59,938 nucleotides of DNA from Caulobacter endophyticus (GCF_003116815.1 NZ_QDKQ01000041.1:1-59938); one strand, 5' to 3'; numbered from the stretch's first letter, positions 48,200 to 58,601 are shown. Notes: a model not told the origin generated them from the letters alone. Made by a program: numbers and translations.

Positions 48200-48649
48200 T
48201 CAGGCGCTCTTCAGCACCGCGTCGCGCTCGGCGGGGTCGGCCAGCAGGTCGGCCACCGAGATGAGCGACAGGCGCTCGGCGGCGGCGGCGTCGGCGGCGA
48301 TCAGGGCCGCGCGGACGGCGTCGGGAATTCGCGCCCCGACCGGACAGCCCTTCACTCCGGGCGGGGCGGTGCCGAGATTGGCGCAGCCGTGGACGGCCCG
48401 CAGCACGGTGTCGAGAGTGATGTCCTGCGCCGGCTTCAGCAGCCAGGCGCCGCCGTTGGCGCCGGCGCGCGCGCCGATCAGCCCCGCCTTGCCGAGCATG
48501 GCGGTGACGCGTCTCACCACCACGGGATTGGTGGGGACGGAGGCCGCGAGTTCGGCGCTGGCCACGGCGCGGTCGGGGCTGAAAGCCTCCTTGTGCGCCA
48601 GGTAAGCCAGGGCGTGAGCGGCGACGGGGAACTTCTGACTGTCGGACAT
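48200..48649 (-). CDS. Rrf2-family transcriptional regulator
   Basis: A 149-residue regulator. The winged helix-turn-helix covers about 10-80 (FPVAAHALAYLAHKE, SVPTNPVVVRRVTAMLGKAG, ANGGAWLLKPAQDITL). Two Cys (in HGCANLG and KGCPVG, 13 apart) lie where Rrf2 proteins bind an iron-sulfur cluster or sense thiol oxidants, but the third Cys of NsrR/IscR is absent. It probably senses redox or electrophile stress and controls the downstream flavodoxin-like gene. Confidence 0.9.
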   Translation of the reverse strand: MSDSQKFPVAAHALAYLAHKEAFSPDRAVASAELAASVPTNPVVVRRVTAMLGKAGLIGARAGANGGAWLLKPAQDITLDTVLRAVHGCANLGTAPPGVKGCPVGARIPDAVRAALIAADAAAAERLSLISVADLLADPAERDAVLKSA

Positions 48650-48825
48650 GATCTTCTGTTAAGTCCGGAACGTAAGGGGGGAACGCACGCGTTGAAACAA
48701 AAACCGTCACCGGTCCGCGGCCAAGGTGGCGATTGAACCCGGATCGGATTGGGTGTATCGCGCGCCGCTTGATCGATATGGGGCTTCGCGCGAGATTTTC
48801 GAGGGCGCGGTCCCGGAGGGATTGA

Positions 48826-50820
48826 ATGGCTTCCGAAGCCTCCGGCGTTTCGAACTCTGAGAACGCCTCCGTCGCGGCGTGCGACATTCCCCAGCAAGCG
48901 GGCTCCGCCAATGGTCACGGTCCAAAGGGCCATGGCACGTTCGCGCTCGCCCTGGGCTCGGTCGGCGTCGTCTTCGGCGACATCGGCACCAGCCCGCTCT
49001 ACGCCTTCAAGGAGGCGCTGCACGCGTCGGCCGCCGACGGCGTGACCCGGGCCGAGATCCTCGGCGTGGTGTCGCTGGCCCTGTGGGCGCTGATCCTGGT
49101 CGTGACGATCAAGTACGTGCTGTTCATCATGCGCGCCGACAACAAAGGCGAGGGCGGCGTTCTGTCGCTGATGGCCCTGGCCCAGCGCGCCATGGGCCGG
49201 CGCACGGCGGTGGTGTTCGGCCTGGGCGTGATCGGGGCGGCGCTGTTCTACGGCGACGCGGTGATCACCCCGGCGATGTCGGTGCTGTCGGCGGTCGAAG
49301 GCCTTCGGACCATTCCCGCGCTCGAGCACGGCATCACCACCGAGATGGTGCTGATGATCGCCACGGTGATGCTGCTGGGGCTGTTCTTCATCCAGAGCCG
49401 CGGCACGGCCAAGGTCGGCGCGCTGTTCGGCCCGGTCTGCGCCCTGTGGTTCACCGTCATGGCGGTGCTGGGGGTCTACAACCTACTGGCCCACCCGGGC
49501 GTGTTCCGCTCGATCAATCCCTATTACGCCGTCCACTTCCTGCAGCATCACGGCATGGCCGGTTTCATCGTGCTGGGCGCGGTGTTCCTGACCGTCACTG
49601 GGGCCGAGGCCCTGACCGCCGACATGGGCCACTTCGGCCGCTGGCCGATCCAGGCCGCCTGGCTGTTCTTCGTGCTGCCCTGCCTGGCCTTGAACTATCT
49701 GGGCCAGGGGGCGCTCGCCCTCAACACCCTGATCGAGGCCGAGCGCGCCGGCGTGCCGTTCCAGGAGCTGAACTGGTTCTTCGAGATGGCGCCCGACGTC
49801 CTGCGCCTGCCGCTGGTGATCCTGGCCGGCGCGGCCACCGTCATCGCCAGCCAGGCGGTGATCACCGGCGCCTTCTCTCTGACCCAGCAGGCGATCCAGC
49901 TGGGCCTGCTGCCGCGCATGGACGTGCGCCGCACGTCGGAGACCCAGTCGGGCCAGATCTTCGTGCCGCAGCTCAACACCATGCTGCTGCTGGGCGTGCT
50001 GGCGGTGATGTTCACCTTCAAGACCTCGTCGGCCATGGCCCACGCCTATGGCCTGGCCGTGACCGGCACCATGGTGGTGACCACGACCATGGCCTTCATC
50101 GTCATGCGCCAGCTGTGGAAGTGGCAGCTGCCGGCGGCCCTGGCCTTCCTGATCCCGTTCATGGCGCTGGACCTCGTCTTCCTCAGCGCCAACGCTCTGC
50201 GCTTCTTCACCGGCGGCTGGCTGCCGGTGCTGATCGGGGCGGCCCTGTTCACGATCATGGCCACCTGGGTGCGCGGCAGCCAGATCCTCAGCGAGAAGAC
50301 CCGCCGGGACTCGGTGCCGCTGGCCGACCTGATGGAGATCCTGCGGGCCCGCGCGCCGCACCGCGCTCCCGGCACGGCGATCTTCCTGACCTCCGACCCG
50401 GACATGACCCCGGTCGCCCTGATGCACAATCTCAAGCACAACAAGGTGCTGCACGAGCGCAACGTGGTGCTGACCGTCCGCACGGCCGAGACGCCGCGCG
50501 TGCCCGAGGAGGACCGGATCAAGACCTTCAAGGTCAATGACGACTTCAAGAAGGTCGAGATCTACTACGGCTTCATGGAGAGCCCGAACGTGCCCAAGGC
50601 GCTGGCGCTGCTGCGCAAGCAGCAGGGGCTGAAGTTCGACATCATGGCCACCAGCTTCTTCCTCGGCCGCCGCTCGATCGTGCCGTCGGCCAATTCGGGC
50701 ATGCCGCTCTGGCAGGATCGGCTGTACATCTTCCTGATGAAGAACGCGGCCAACCCGACCGACTTCTTCAAGATTCCGCCCGGCCGCGTGGTCGAGCTGG
50801 GCGCCCAGGTGACTGTGTAG
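48826..50820 (+). CDS. kup: Low-affinity potassium transporter Kup
   Basis: KUP/HAK/KT potassium-proton symporter of 664 residues with about 12 helices and a ~160-residue C-terminal cytoplasmic domain. The signature GVVFGDIGTSPLYAFKE is near residue 50. GALFYGDAVITPAMSVLSAVEG and LTADMGHFGRWPIQ are conserved. A polar N-terminal extension of about 35 residues precedes helix 1. The ATG has GGAGGGATT just upstream. A small membrane gene starts on the next base after its stop. Confidence 0.97.
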   Translation: MASEASGVSNSENASVAACDIPQQAGSANGHGPKGHGTFALALGSVGVVFGDIGTSPLYAFKEALHASAADGVTRAEILGVVSLALWALILVVTIKYVLFIMRADNKGEGGVLSLMALAQRAMGRRTAVVFGLGVIGAALFYGDAVITPAMSVLSAVEGLRTIPALEHGITTEMVLMIATVMLLGLFFIQSRGTAKVGALFGPVCALWFTVMAVLGVYNLLAHPGVFRSINPYYAVHFLQHHGMAGFIVLGAVFLTVTGAEALTADMGHFGRWPIQAAWLFFVLPCLALNYLGQGALALNTLIEAERAGVPFQELNWFFEMAPDVLRLPLVILAGAATVIASQAVITGAFSLTQQAIQLGLLPRMDVRRTSETQSGQIFVPQLNTMLLLGVLAVMFTFKTSSAMAHAYGLAVTGTMVVTTTMAFIVMRQLWKWQLPAALAFLIPFMALDLVFLSANALRFFTGGWLPVLIGAALFTIMATWVRGSQILSEKTRRDSVPLADLMEILRARAPHRAPGTAIFLTSDPDMTPVALMHNLKHNKVLHERNVVLTVRTAETPRVPEEDRIKTFKVNDDFKKVEIYYGFMESPNVPKALALLRKQQGLKFDIMATSFFLGRRSIVPSANSGMPLWQDRLYIFLMKNAANPTDFFKIPPGRVVELGAQVTV

Positions 50821-51183
50821 ATGGATATTCTCGGCGTCATCGGCGACGTGCTCTGGATCCTGGCCCTGTCGATCATGGCCGGGGCCTCTCGCATGGCCTG
50901 GAGCAAGATCTCCAAGGGCGAGCCGACCCCGGTGGCCTGGTCGCCGAAGGGCGACACCCTGCTGCGCCTGCCGCGGGGACCCGCCCTGGTGCTGCTGCCG
51001 GCCGGCGCCTTCGTCATCAGCCTCTACCTGCTGGTCGAGAGCCGCCAGGCCGACGAGTTGACCATGTCGATCATCATGCTGGGCCTGCGTGCGACCCTGG
51101 CGGCGATCTTCGCGGTCATCCACCTGACCCAGGTGCGGCGGGCGCTGAACCAGCTGGCGCAAGAGGGCAAGATCCGGCTGTAG
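50821..51183 (+). CDS. Small membrane protein of unknown function
   Basis: A 120-residue protein with three predicted helices (about 5-22, 50-72 and 83-104) and a polar middle with SKGEPTPVAWSPKGD. No domain recognised. It begins directly after the kup stop codon, with its ribosome site inside the kup end, so it is probably cotranslated. It could be a membrane partner of Kup, or unrelated. Confidence 0.8.
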   Translation: MDILGVIGDVLWILALSIMAGASRMAWSKISKGEPTPVAWSPKGDTLLRLPRGPALVLLPAGAFVISLYLLVESRQADELTMSIIMLGLRATLAAIFAVIHLTQVRRALNQLAQEGKIRL

Positions 51184-51275
51184 GGCCGCGCGCCCTCGCT
51201 GTTGTTTCCCTCGTCGCAAAAGCGCGCTAAACGCCCCGCGACTTTGTGTTTTCGCCTTCGACAAGGACCCCCGAC

Positions 51276-52502
<1,227 letters not shown>

Positions 52503-52529
52503 GGCTGTTCGCAGCGTCGATCAGGAACG

Positions 52530-52560
52530 AGCCCCGCCGGAAACGGCGGGGCTTTTTCTT
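52530..52560 (+). terminator. Rho-independent terminator after argG
   Basis: Perfect stem AGCCCCGCCG / CGGCGGGGCT with a GAAA loop, then TTTTCTTT. Confidence 0.94.
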
Positions 52561-52643
52561 TGCCTGCCGGTCAGGTCGAGGCGTCGCCATGATTGCGCCG
52601 CCAGGCTCTGCTGCTTTTCCGGTATCGACGAAAGGGGGCGGCC

Positions 52644-53309
52644 ATGATGCGTGCGGGATTGGCGGTGGTGGTGCTGCTGGCGAGCGGTCCGGCCCTGGCC
52701 GAGGAGACGCCGGCCGTGGCGCGGGCGCGGGCGGACGCCGTGGCCCTGGTGGGCAAGCAGGCGCTGATCGAGGAGCTGGGCGGCATGGGCGCGGTCGACC
52801 AGGCGACGCGCGTGACCTTCCTGAAGGTGCGCAAGACAGCCTCGCCCGAGGACCGCCAGGCGCTCGACGCGATCTGGGCCGAGCACTACGAGCCGATCGA
52901 CCGTAAGCATACGGAGCGGCTGAAGGTGCTGCTGGCGGGGCGCGGCTGGTTCACGCCCGACGAGGTGGGGCAGCGCGCCGCCGACGGGGCCTTCCACATC
53001 GTCAACCATTCCCCGGACCTGGCTTTCCAGAAGGAGGCCCTGGCCAAGATGGAGCCTCTGGTCGCGCAGGGGAGGGCGCCCAGCGGTTATCCCAATCTCT
53101 ACGATCGGGTCGCCGAGCAGGAAGGGCGGCCTCAGCGCTACGCCACCCAGCGGGCGCGTTGCGTCGACGGCCGTCACGCCATGCCGGACAATGTCGAGGA
53201 TCCGGCCGGCCTGGAGCAGCGCCGCGCGACGCTTGGGCTGCAGGCCATGCCCGACTACCTGAAGGGTCTCGACGACATGTACGGCCGCTGCGACCCGCCG
53301 AAGAACTAG
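52644..53309 (+). CDS. DUF6624-family exported protein
   Basis: A 221-residue protein with a signal peptide (MMRAGLAVVVLLASGPALA). The mature part shows the DUF6624 pattern: RKHTERLKVLLAGRGWFTPDE, VGQRAADGAFHIVNHSPDLAF, KMEPLVAQG, PNLYDRVAEQEGRPQRYATQ. Helical and probably periplasmic; function unknown. The ATG at 52644 was chosen over one 17 codons upstream because it starts the signal peptide. Its stop shares CTAG with the stop of the convergent next gene. Confidence 0.85.
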   Translation: MMRAGLAVVVLLASGPALAEETPAVARARADAVALVGKQALIEELGGMGAVDQATRVTFLKVRKTASPEDRQALDAIWAEHYEPIDRKHTERLKVLLAGRGWFTPDEVGQRAADGAFHIVNHSPDLAFQKEALAKMEPLVAQGRAPSGYPNLYDRVAEQEGRPQRYATQRARCVDGRHAMPDNVEDPAGLEQRRATLGLQAMPDYLKGLDDMYGRCDPPKN

Positions 53310-53695
53310 CTGGCCGCCGGGGTCGTCGGCTGCACCAGGTTGGGCGCGATGTTGACGCCGGTCTTGTTGTAGATCACCCAGCCGACCACCTGGAACACCG
53401 TGTTGAGCAGGGTCTGGCCCAGCGCAAGCGTCATGAACTTCGTGAACTGGATCGTCTGGTTGAAGGCCAGTTCCTGGTTGTGGAGGATCATGTCGGCGGC
53501 TTCCGGCGTGATCTGGTGATTGGCCAGGGCCGTGCGGGTCTGGATCGTCGCCTCGGCCAAGCTGCGCAGATAGCCCGGCACCACGGTCTTGTTGGCGTTC
53601 CACCAGTCGGTGGCGGTGGCGCCCAGCTGCTGCTCCAGCACGGCGGCCAACTGGTCGGCGTTGTCGACCTGCAGGTTGGAGAAGTCGATCGTCAT
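53306..53695 (-). CDS. Conserved-looking protein of unknown function
   Basis: A 129-residue protein with mostly helical character and one hydrophobic segment (LALGQTLLNTVFQVVGWVIY, about 92-111), but no signal peptide. No domain recognised. It follows the lipoprotein gene by 13 bases on the same strand, so the two are probably cotranscribed. Confidence 0.75.
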   Translation of the reverse strand: MTIDFSNLQVDNADQLAAVLEQQLGATATDWWNANKTVVPGYLRSLAEATIQTRTALANHQITPEAADMILHNQELAFNQTIQFTKFMTLALGQTLLNTVFQVVGWVIYNKTGVNIAPNLVQPTTPAAS

Positions 53696-53708
53696 CGGGC
53701 GCCTGGCC

Positions 53709-54152
53709 TCACTTCATGGCGGCGACGGCCTTGGCCGCCTGGTCGCAGCTGACCATCATCGCGGTGGTCGCGCCGGTGTTGGGAACGATGCCGGCCAGCT
53801 GGTGCAGCTGGGCCAGGCCCTGGACCTGGGCGCTGCAGCCCTTGATCAGCGCCACCTCGGCGTCGATGGCCTTCTGGGCGGGCCTGGCCGCATAGGGCTG
53901 GCTGCCGGCGCGGATCGCCGCCACGGCAAGGGCGGCCTGGATGTCGGCATAGGTCTCGATCTTGCCGGGATAGGTGGACTTGTCGACGTAGAGACCCATC
54001 TCGGCCTCGGCCGCCAGCCTGGCCACGCCCTCGTAGGCGGTGGTGATCTTGCTATCGAGCGTGGGATCGTAGGGCGGCGCGAACACCGCGCAGCTGGCGA
54101 GCGTCAGAATGCAGGCCAGGGCGATCGCCGGCCGTCGCATGGTCTCGAACAT
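53709..54152 (-). CDS. Putative lipoprotein of unknown function
   Basis: A 147-residue protein. The ATG at 54152 has GGGAGGGG seven bases upstream. The signal ends in the lipobox TLASC (Cys at about 20). The mature part is alanine-rich and helical with further Cys in IKGCSAQ and MVSCDQAA, which could pair in the periplasm. No family recognised. First gene of a pair with the 129-residue protein. Confidence 0.78.
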   Translation of the reverse strand: MFETMRRPAIALACILTLASCAVFAPPYDPTLDSKITTAYEGVARLAAEAEMGLYVDKSTYPGKIETYADIQAALAVAAIRAGSQPYAARPAQKAIDAEVALIKGCSAQVQGLAQLHQLAGIVPNTGATTAMMVSCDQAAKAVAAMK

Positions 54153-54260
54153 GGGTCCCCTCCCGAAGGCCGCCAGGGTGGCGCCGCTCCGGAAGGGGCT
54201 CAAGCTCAAAGTTGAGCGATACGCTCACGCGCCCTGAGGGCGAGCGCTTCAAGTATGGTG

Positions 54261-55085
54261 TCAGGCGCCGCAGCCGGCGGGCGGACCCCCGGCCCTGGAG
54301 GCGGCGATCTCGGCCTTGGCCTTCTCCAGGTCGGCGGCGAAGGCGGGATCGGCGTGCAGGCGCGAGACCATCGCCCCGCCCAGCAGCCGGCCGGCCTCCA
54401 GGTCGCTGGGGAAGTGCACGCCGCAGACCACCCGGCTGTCGCCGAACTCGCGGCCGCGCGCGGTCAGCTGGGCGGCGCGGTCGGGAACCAGCTCGGCCAG
54501 CACCAGGCCCCAGGACCAGCCGATCAGGGCGTGGCCCGAAGGGTAGGAGCCCTCGGTCTCGATCCACTTCTCGCGCGGCACGCAGATCGGCTTGCTGTTG
54601 CCCACCGGCGGGCGCGGCCGCGAGAAGGCCTGCTTGGCCGGGCGATAGATTGTGCCGGCGTCGTCGGTCATGCGCAGCAGCAGATTGGCCAGGATCGGGG
54701 TCTTCTCCGGGCTGATCGTCACCTTGGCGGCGCACGAGAAGCTCTTGAAGCCATTGGCGCCGGACAGGTCGGCGTCGGCGATCGCCTTGTCCCAGGCGGG
54801 CGTTCCGGCCAGCTTGCGGCTGTCGTCATAGGCGGCGCGGTCGGCCTTGCCGCGCGGCGAGTCCGGCGCCGGCGGCGGACCGACGACGCCCGGCGCGTCG
54901 AACGGCTCGGCCAGGGTCAGATAGCCCTTCGGCGGCTTGGTCCAGGTCGTGGAGCCCCCTGCCTGGGCATAGGTCTTGCCCTGAGCCTGGGCCGGCGACT
55001 GACCCGACAGCGGCGCGCAGGCGGCGAGCAGCATTACGGCGGAAATGGGGGCGCCAACGAGGGCGAGCGACGAAATACGCATCAT
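54261..55085 (-). CDS. Class A acid phosphatase (PAP2/PhoN family), lipoprotein
   Basis: Phosphatase of 274 residues. The signal has the lipobox LLAACAPL, so it is probably lipid-anchored. The three PAP2 motifs are intact: Lys-x6-Arg-Pro (KQAFSRPRP), PSGH (YPSGHALIGW) and Ser-Arg-x3-Gly-x-His-x3-Asp (SRVVCGVHFPSD). It would release phosphate from organic esters in the envelope. It shares a short divergent promoter region with the TonB-dependent receptor. Confidence 0.93.
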   Translation of the reverse strand: MMRISSLALVGAPISAVMLLAACAPLSGQSPAQAQGKTYAQAGGSTTWTKPPKGYLTLAEPFDAPGVVGPPPAPDSPRGKADRAAYDDSRKLAGTPAWDKAIADADLSGANGFKSFSCAAKVTISPEKTPILANLLLRMTDDAGTIYRPAKQAFSRPRPPVGNSKPICVPREKWIETEGSYPSGHALIGWSWGLVLAELVPDRAAQLTARGREFGDSRVVCGVHFPSDLEAGRLLGGAMVSRLHADPAFAADLEKAKAEIAASRAGGPPAGCGA

Positions 55086-55162
55086 GGAAAGCCCGAAGTG
55101 AGGTCGTCCGGACACAGAGCGAGACGACTTGCCTGCGTCAAGCGAAAGCGGATTGACGAGTG

Positions 55163-55183
55163 GATATGTTATTTCATAACGCG
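55163..55183. promoter_or_regulatory. Candidate Zur box for the ZnuD-like receptor
   Basis: GTTAT-TTC-ATAAC (55168-55180) is a perfect inverted repeat in an AT-rich patch (TATGTTATTTCATAACG) 43 bases before the receptor ATG and about 80 bases before the divergent phosphatase gene. It resembles Zur boxes of alphaproteobacteria, and the adjacent gene is a zinc-receptor type. Confidence 0.6.
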
Positions 55184-55222
55184 ATCTTCGCCGCTCCCCC
55201 GGCAAGCTAGGATTTTCCGTCC

Positions 55223-57277
55223 ATGACCCGCTCCATGGTCCGTCGCGAGGCGCTCGCCGCCGCCAGCCTGCTCGTCCTCGCCGCCGCCGCGCCCGCCTGG
55301 GCCGCCGACACGGCCGCTCCGGCGCCCGCCGACACCGATCCGGCCAACGCCGTCTCGCAGGTGGTGGTCACCGCCGCCCCCTACGCCGTGTCGCTCGACA
55401 CCGTGACCAGCAGCGTCAACGTCGTCACCCGCGACAAGCTCGACGTCGCCCCGCCCGCCGGTCTGGGCGACGTGCTCAACGGCCTGCCCGGCCTGCGCTC
55501 CACCTTCTACGGCCCCGGCGCCTCGCGCCCGGTGATCCGCGGCCTGTCGGGCCCGCGCGTGATGGTGCTGCAGAACGGCGTCGGCCAGGTCGACGCCTCG
55601 GCCCTGTCGCCCGACCATGCGGTGGCCTCCGATCCGGCCGAAGCCTCGCGCATCGAGGTGCTGCGCGGCCCCTCGACCCTGGCCTATGGCGGCTCGGGCA
55701 TCGGCGGCGTGGTCAACATGCTCGACGACCGCGTGCCGTCCACGCGCGCCAGCGCGCCCGTCGAGGGCCGCGTGGCCGGCTCGATATCCAGCGTCGACAG
55801 CGGCTGGGGCGTCAGCGGCGCGGCCAAGTTCAACGCCGGCCCGCTGGTCTTCGCGGTCGACGCCGTGCACCGCCAGAGCGACGACTACGACGTGCCGGTC
55901 GCCCCGGTCTCCTCGCGCCTGGCCGCCCGCGACGGCCTGACCGTCGATCCGGAAAAGACCGTGCGCAACACCGACGTGGAGATGGACGCCTACGGCGCCG
56001 GCGTCTCCTACGTGCACGACCGCGGCTTCGTGGGCCTGTCGGTCAAGCGCACCGACACCACCTACGGCGTGCCCTACCAGCAGATCCTGTCGCCGATCGA
56101 CCCGGACGCCGAGGGTCCGGTCTCGATCCACCTGCAGCAGACCCGCTACGACCTGCGCGGCGAGCAGGAGCTCGACACCCCGTGGTTCGAGAAGGTGCGC
56201 GTCTCGATCGGCCATGCCGACTACGAGCACGCCGAGGTCTCCGTCGAGGACGGCGAGGTCGGCACCCGCTTCCTGTCTGACGGCACCGAGGGCCGGGTCG
56301 AGCTGGTCCACCGCGAGCATGACGGCCACCAGGGCGCCATCGGCTTCCAGGCCCTGACCCGCAGCTTCGAGGCGATCGGCGACGAGGCCTTCGTGCCCAG
56401 CGTCGACATCAAGGAGTATGGCGTCTTCACCCTGCAACGCTTCGATCGCGGCGACTGGGGCGTGGATGCGGGCCTGCGCTTCGACACCCGCTCGCTGGAG
56501 ACGGCGACCCAGAAGCGCGATTTCGACAACGTCTCGGCCTCGCTGGGCGTGTTCTACAAGCCGGCCGAGCGCCAGTTCGTGGCCCTAACCCTGTCGCGCA
56601 ACGGCCGGGCCCCGACCGAGTTCGAACTGTTCGCCGACGGTCCGCACCCGGGCACCGGCGGCTACGAGAAGGGCGACGACAGCCTCGATTCCGAGACCGT
56701 CACCTCGCTGGAGGCCACCTACCGCTGGACCGGCCCGCGCCTGCGCGTAGAGGGCCACCTGTGGGGCGCCTGGTACGACAACTTCATCGAAGAGGCCCCG
56801 ACCGGCGAGGTCGAGGACAGCCTGCCGGTGTTCCAGTATTTCCAGACCGGGGCCAAGTTCCATGGTGCGGAGCTGGAGGTCGGCTACGACGCCTGGCAGG
56901 GCAGGAACCAGTCGATCCGACTGGAAGGCGTGGCCGACTACGTGCGCGGCGAGACCGATCTGGGCGTTCCGGCCCGCGTGCCGCCGTGGTCGCTGACCGG
57001 CCGGACGATCTGGAAGGCCTCGAACGTCGAGGCCGAACTGGAAGTGCGCCACGTGGCCGAGCAGGACCGGGTGGCGGCCTTCGAGCTGCCGACCGACGCC
57101 TATACGACCGTGAACCTGCGGGTGACGGTCAAGCCGTTCGAGGACCAGCCGCTGCGCTGGTTCGTCGACGGCCGCAACCTGACCAACGAGGAGGTGCGCG
57201 AGCACGCCTCGTTCCTGAAGGACATCGCCCCGTCGCCGGGCCGGTCGATCCGCACCGGGATCGCCTGGAAGTTCTAG
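55223..57277 (+). CDS. TonB-dependent outer-membrane receptor, ZnuD-like
   Basis: Outer-membrane receptor of 684 residues. Signal peptide about 1-28 (ending PAWAA). The TonB-box-like VSQVVVTAAPY leads to the plug (about 45-165) with LNGLPGLRSTFYGPGASRPV, VIRGLSGPRVMVLQNG and DASALSPDHAVASDP, the last being characteristic of ZnuD-type zinc receptors. IEVLRGPSTLAYGGSGIGGV closes the plug. The beta-barrel ends in TGIAWKF with a terminal Phe. The ligand by subfamily is probably zinc or heme-zinc; the Zur-like box fits. Confidence 0.9.
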   Translation: MTRSMVRREALAAASLLVLAAAAPAWAADTAAPAPADTDPANAVSQVVVTAAPYAVSLDTVTSSVNVVTRDKLDVAPPAGLGDVLNGLPGLRSTFYGPGASRPVIRGLSGPRVMVLQNGVGQVDASALSPDHAVASDPAEASRIEVLRGPSTLAYGGSGIGGVVNMLDDRVPSTRASAPVEGRVAGSISSVDSGWGVSGAAKFNAGPLVFAVDAVHRQSDDYDVPVAPVSSRLAARDGLTVDPEKTVRNTDVEMDAYGAGVSYVHDRGFVGLSVKRTDTTYGVPYQQILSPIDPDAEGPVSIHLQQTRYDLRGEQELDTPWFEKVRVSIGHADYEHAEVSVEDGEVGTRFLSDGTEGRVELVHREHDGHQGAIGFQALTRSFEAIGDEAFVPSVDIKEYGVFTLQRFDRGDWGVDAGLRFDTRSLETATQKRDFDNVSASLGVFYKPAERQFVALTLSRNGRAPTEFELFADGPHPGTGGYEKGDDSLDSETVTSLEATYRWTGPRLRVEGHLWGAWYDNFIEEAPTGEVEDSLPVFQYFQTGAKFHGAELEVGYDAWQGRNQSIRLEGVADYVRGETDLGVPARVPPWSLTGRTIWKASNVEAELEVRHVAEQDRVAAFELPTDAYTTVNLRVTVKPFEDQPLRWFVDGRNLTNEEVREHASFLKDIAPSPGRSIRTGIAWKF

Positions 57278-57290
57278 AGCGCGATCGCGT

Positions 57291-57320
57291 CGCGACCTCG
57301 CTTCGCAAGCGAGAGTCGCG
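57291..57320 (+). terminator. Hairpin after the receptor gene
   Basis: CGCGACCTCGCTT and AAGCGAGAGTCGCG pair almost fully (one bulged A) around a CGC loop, 14 bases after the stop. No T run follows, so it may stabilise the 3' end instead of terminating. Confidence 0.6.
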
Positions 57321-57444
57321 GCGTGGATTCTCCGCCAGGACGTGTCGATTGCCGCGATATCGCAGATCGGCTAGAAGCGCTGACCACCTAAAGGCCGCCT
57401 GCCATAGAGCGTCCGTTCTTCTTAGCCCTTCTGTAGAGCTTCTT

Positions 57445-58236
57445 ATGGAAACGACCCAGTCCGCCGGCGGCATCACCGGCAACGTCCTCTTCTACTCGAC
57501 GCCGGAACCGCTGAACCGCGACCAGCACGGCAAGCTGGCCCTGGTTCACCAGGACAAGCCGTACGCCTTCGCCGCGGCCGGCACCGCCGTGCCGCTGACC
57601 GTGACCGAGTTCGGACCGGCCGGCCTGTCGTACCCGATCATCTTCGCCGGCGACGAGCGCACCCCGCTGGCCGTCATGGGTCTGAACCAGGGCGAGAACC
57701 TGTTCATCCACGCCGACGGCTCGACCGAAGTGGGCGTCTACATCCCGGCCTATGTCCGTCGCTATCCGTTCGTGCTGGCCAATGACGACGCTCAAGGCCG
57801 CATGATCGTCTGCATCGACCGCGCCTCGAGCCTGCTGTCGGAAGCCGGCGAGACCCCGCTGTTCGACGCCAAGGGCGAGCCGACCGAATACACCCAGAAC
57901 TGCATCAAGTTCTGCGACGACTTCGAAGTCGAACGCCGCCGCACCGACTCGTTCGTGCAGCTGCTGAAGGACAACGACCTCTTCGAACTGAAGACCGCCA
58001 CCTTCACCCCGGCCGGCGCCGACGGCCAGGCCGGCGAGCCGCAGGTCGTGGCCGAGTATTACGGCGTCTCGGAAGAGAAGCTGAACGCTCTGCCGATCGA
58101 GAAGCTGAAGGAATTCCAGGCTTCGGGCGCCCTGGCCCAGATCTACGCCCACCTGGTGTCGCTGGTCGGTTGGGATCGCCTGATCGCCATCACCATGTTC
58201 CGCCAGTCGCAGGCCCCGGCCGCCAACCTCAACTGA
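57445..58236 (+). CDS. SapC-family protein
   Basis: A 263-residue soluble protein with SapC (PF07277-like) features: NVLFYSTPEPLNRDQHGKLA, AAAGTAVPLTVTEFGPAGLSYPI (parts: VPLTVTEF, AGLSYPI), GVYIPAYVRRYPFVLA and the conserved acidic tail with AHLVSLVGWDRLI. High C-ending codon bias suggests abundant expression. The family was named from antimicrobial peptide resistance loci, but these proteins are not transporters and their role is unclear. Confidence 0.85.
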   Translation: METTQSAGGITGNVLFYSTPEPLNRDQHGKLALVHQDKPYAFAAAGTAVPLTVTEFGPAGLSYPIIFAGDERTPLAVMGLNQGENLFIHADGSTEVGVYIPAYVRRYPFVLANDDAQGRMIVCIDRASSLLSEAGETPLFDAKGEPTEYTQNCIKFCDDFEVERRRTDSFVQLLKDNDLFELKTATFTPAGADGQAGEPQVVAEYYGVSEEKLNALPIEKLKEFQASGALAQIYAHLVSLVGWDRLIAITMFRQSQAPAANLN

Positions 58237-58271
58237 GGTTCGGCCTAGGGACTTCCCCTGGGAATAAAAAG

Positions 58272-58305
58272 AGGGCGGCGGGTCTCAGGATCCGCCGCCC
58301 TTTTC
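58272..58305 (+). terminator. Rho-independent terminator after the SapC gene
   Basis: GGGCGGCGG / CCGCCGCCC stem with a 10-base loop followed by TTTT; a run of A precedes it. Confidence 0.9.
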
Positions 58306-58334
58306 ATTTGGGCCGTCATGTGAAGCGAAAGGCT

Positions 58335-58601
58335 CTAGTGAACCGACACCGGCGCCAGTTCGTGGGCCAGGGCGGCGGCCACGGCCGCGTCGTGGTCGGT
58401 CAGCACCGCCAGGCGCGCGCCGTCGGCCCGGCACACCGCATAAAGCGTCTGGTCGGGCGTCAGGTCGAAGTCCTCCACGCCCTCGGGAGCGTCGGCGAGG
58501 ATCTCGGCGGCCTTGATCGGGCGCACATAGACGAGGTCGGGCGCGCCCAGCGCGGCGAAGGCCTCGGTCGAGAAGAGCGGCGTGTGCGAATTGGGCGTCA
58601 T
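58335..58601 (-). CDS. DUF1150 protein
   Basis: A small 88-residue protein of the DUF1150 family, always found in alphaproteobacteria and often next to an Hsp20 gene. The pattern AALGAPDLVYVRPIKAAEIL and LYAVCRADGARLAVL is clear, and it ends in AHELAPVSVH. It follows hsp20 by 83 bases on the same strand. Function unknown; conserved pairing suggests a role with the small heat-shock protein. Confidence 0.9.
   Translation of the reverse strand: MTPNSHTPLFSTEAFAALGAPDLVYVRPIKAAEILADAPEGVEDFDLTPDQTLYAVCRADGARLAVLTDHDAAVAAALAHELAPVSVH

Noticed and set aside
48667..48693. GGAAC...CGTT resembling a general-stress (EcfG/SigT) promoter before kup
   Set aside because: The spacer is 18 bases instead of the usual 16-17, and a second GGAAC lies within it; the match is too weak to call.
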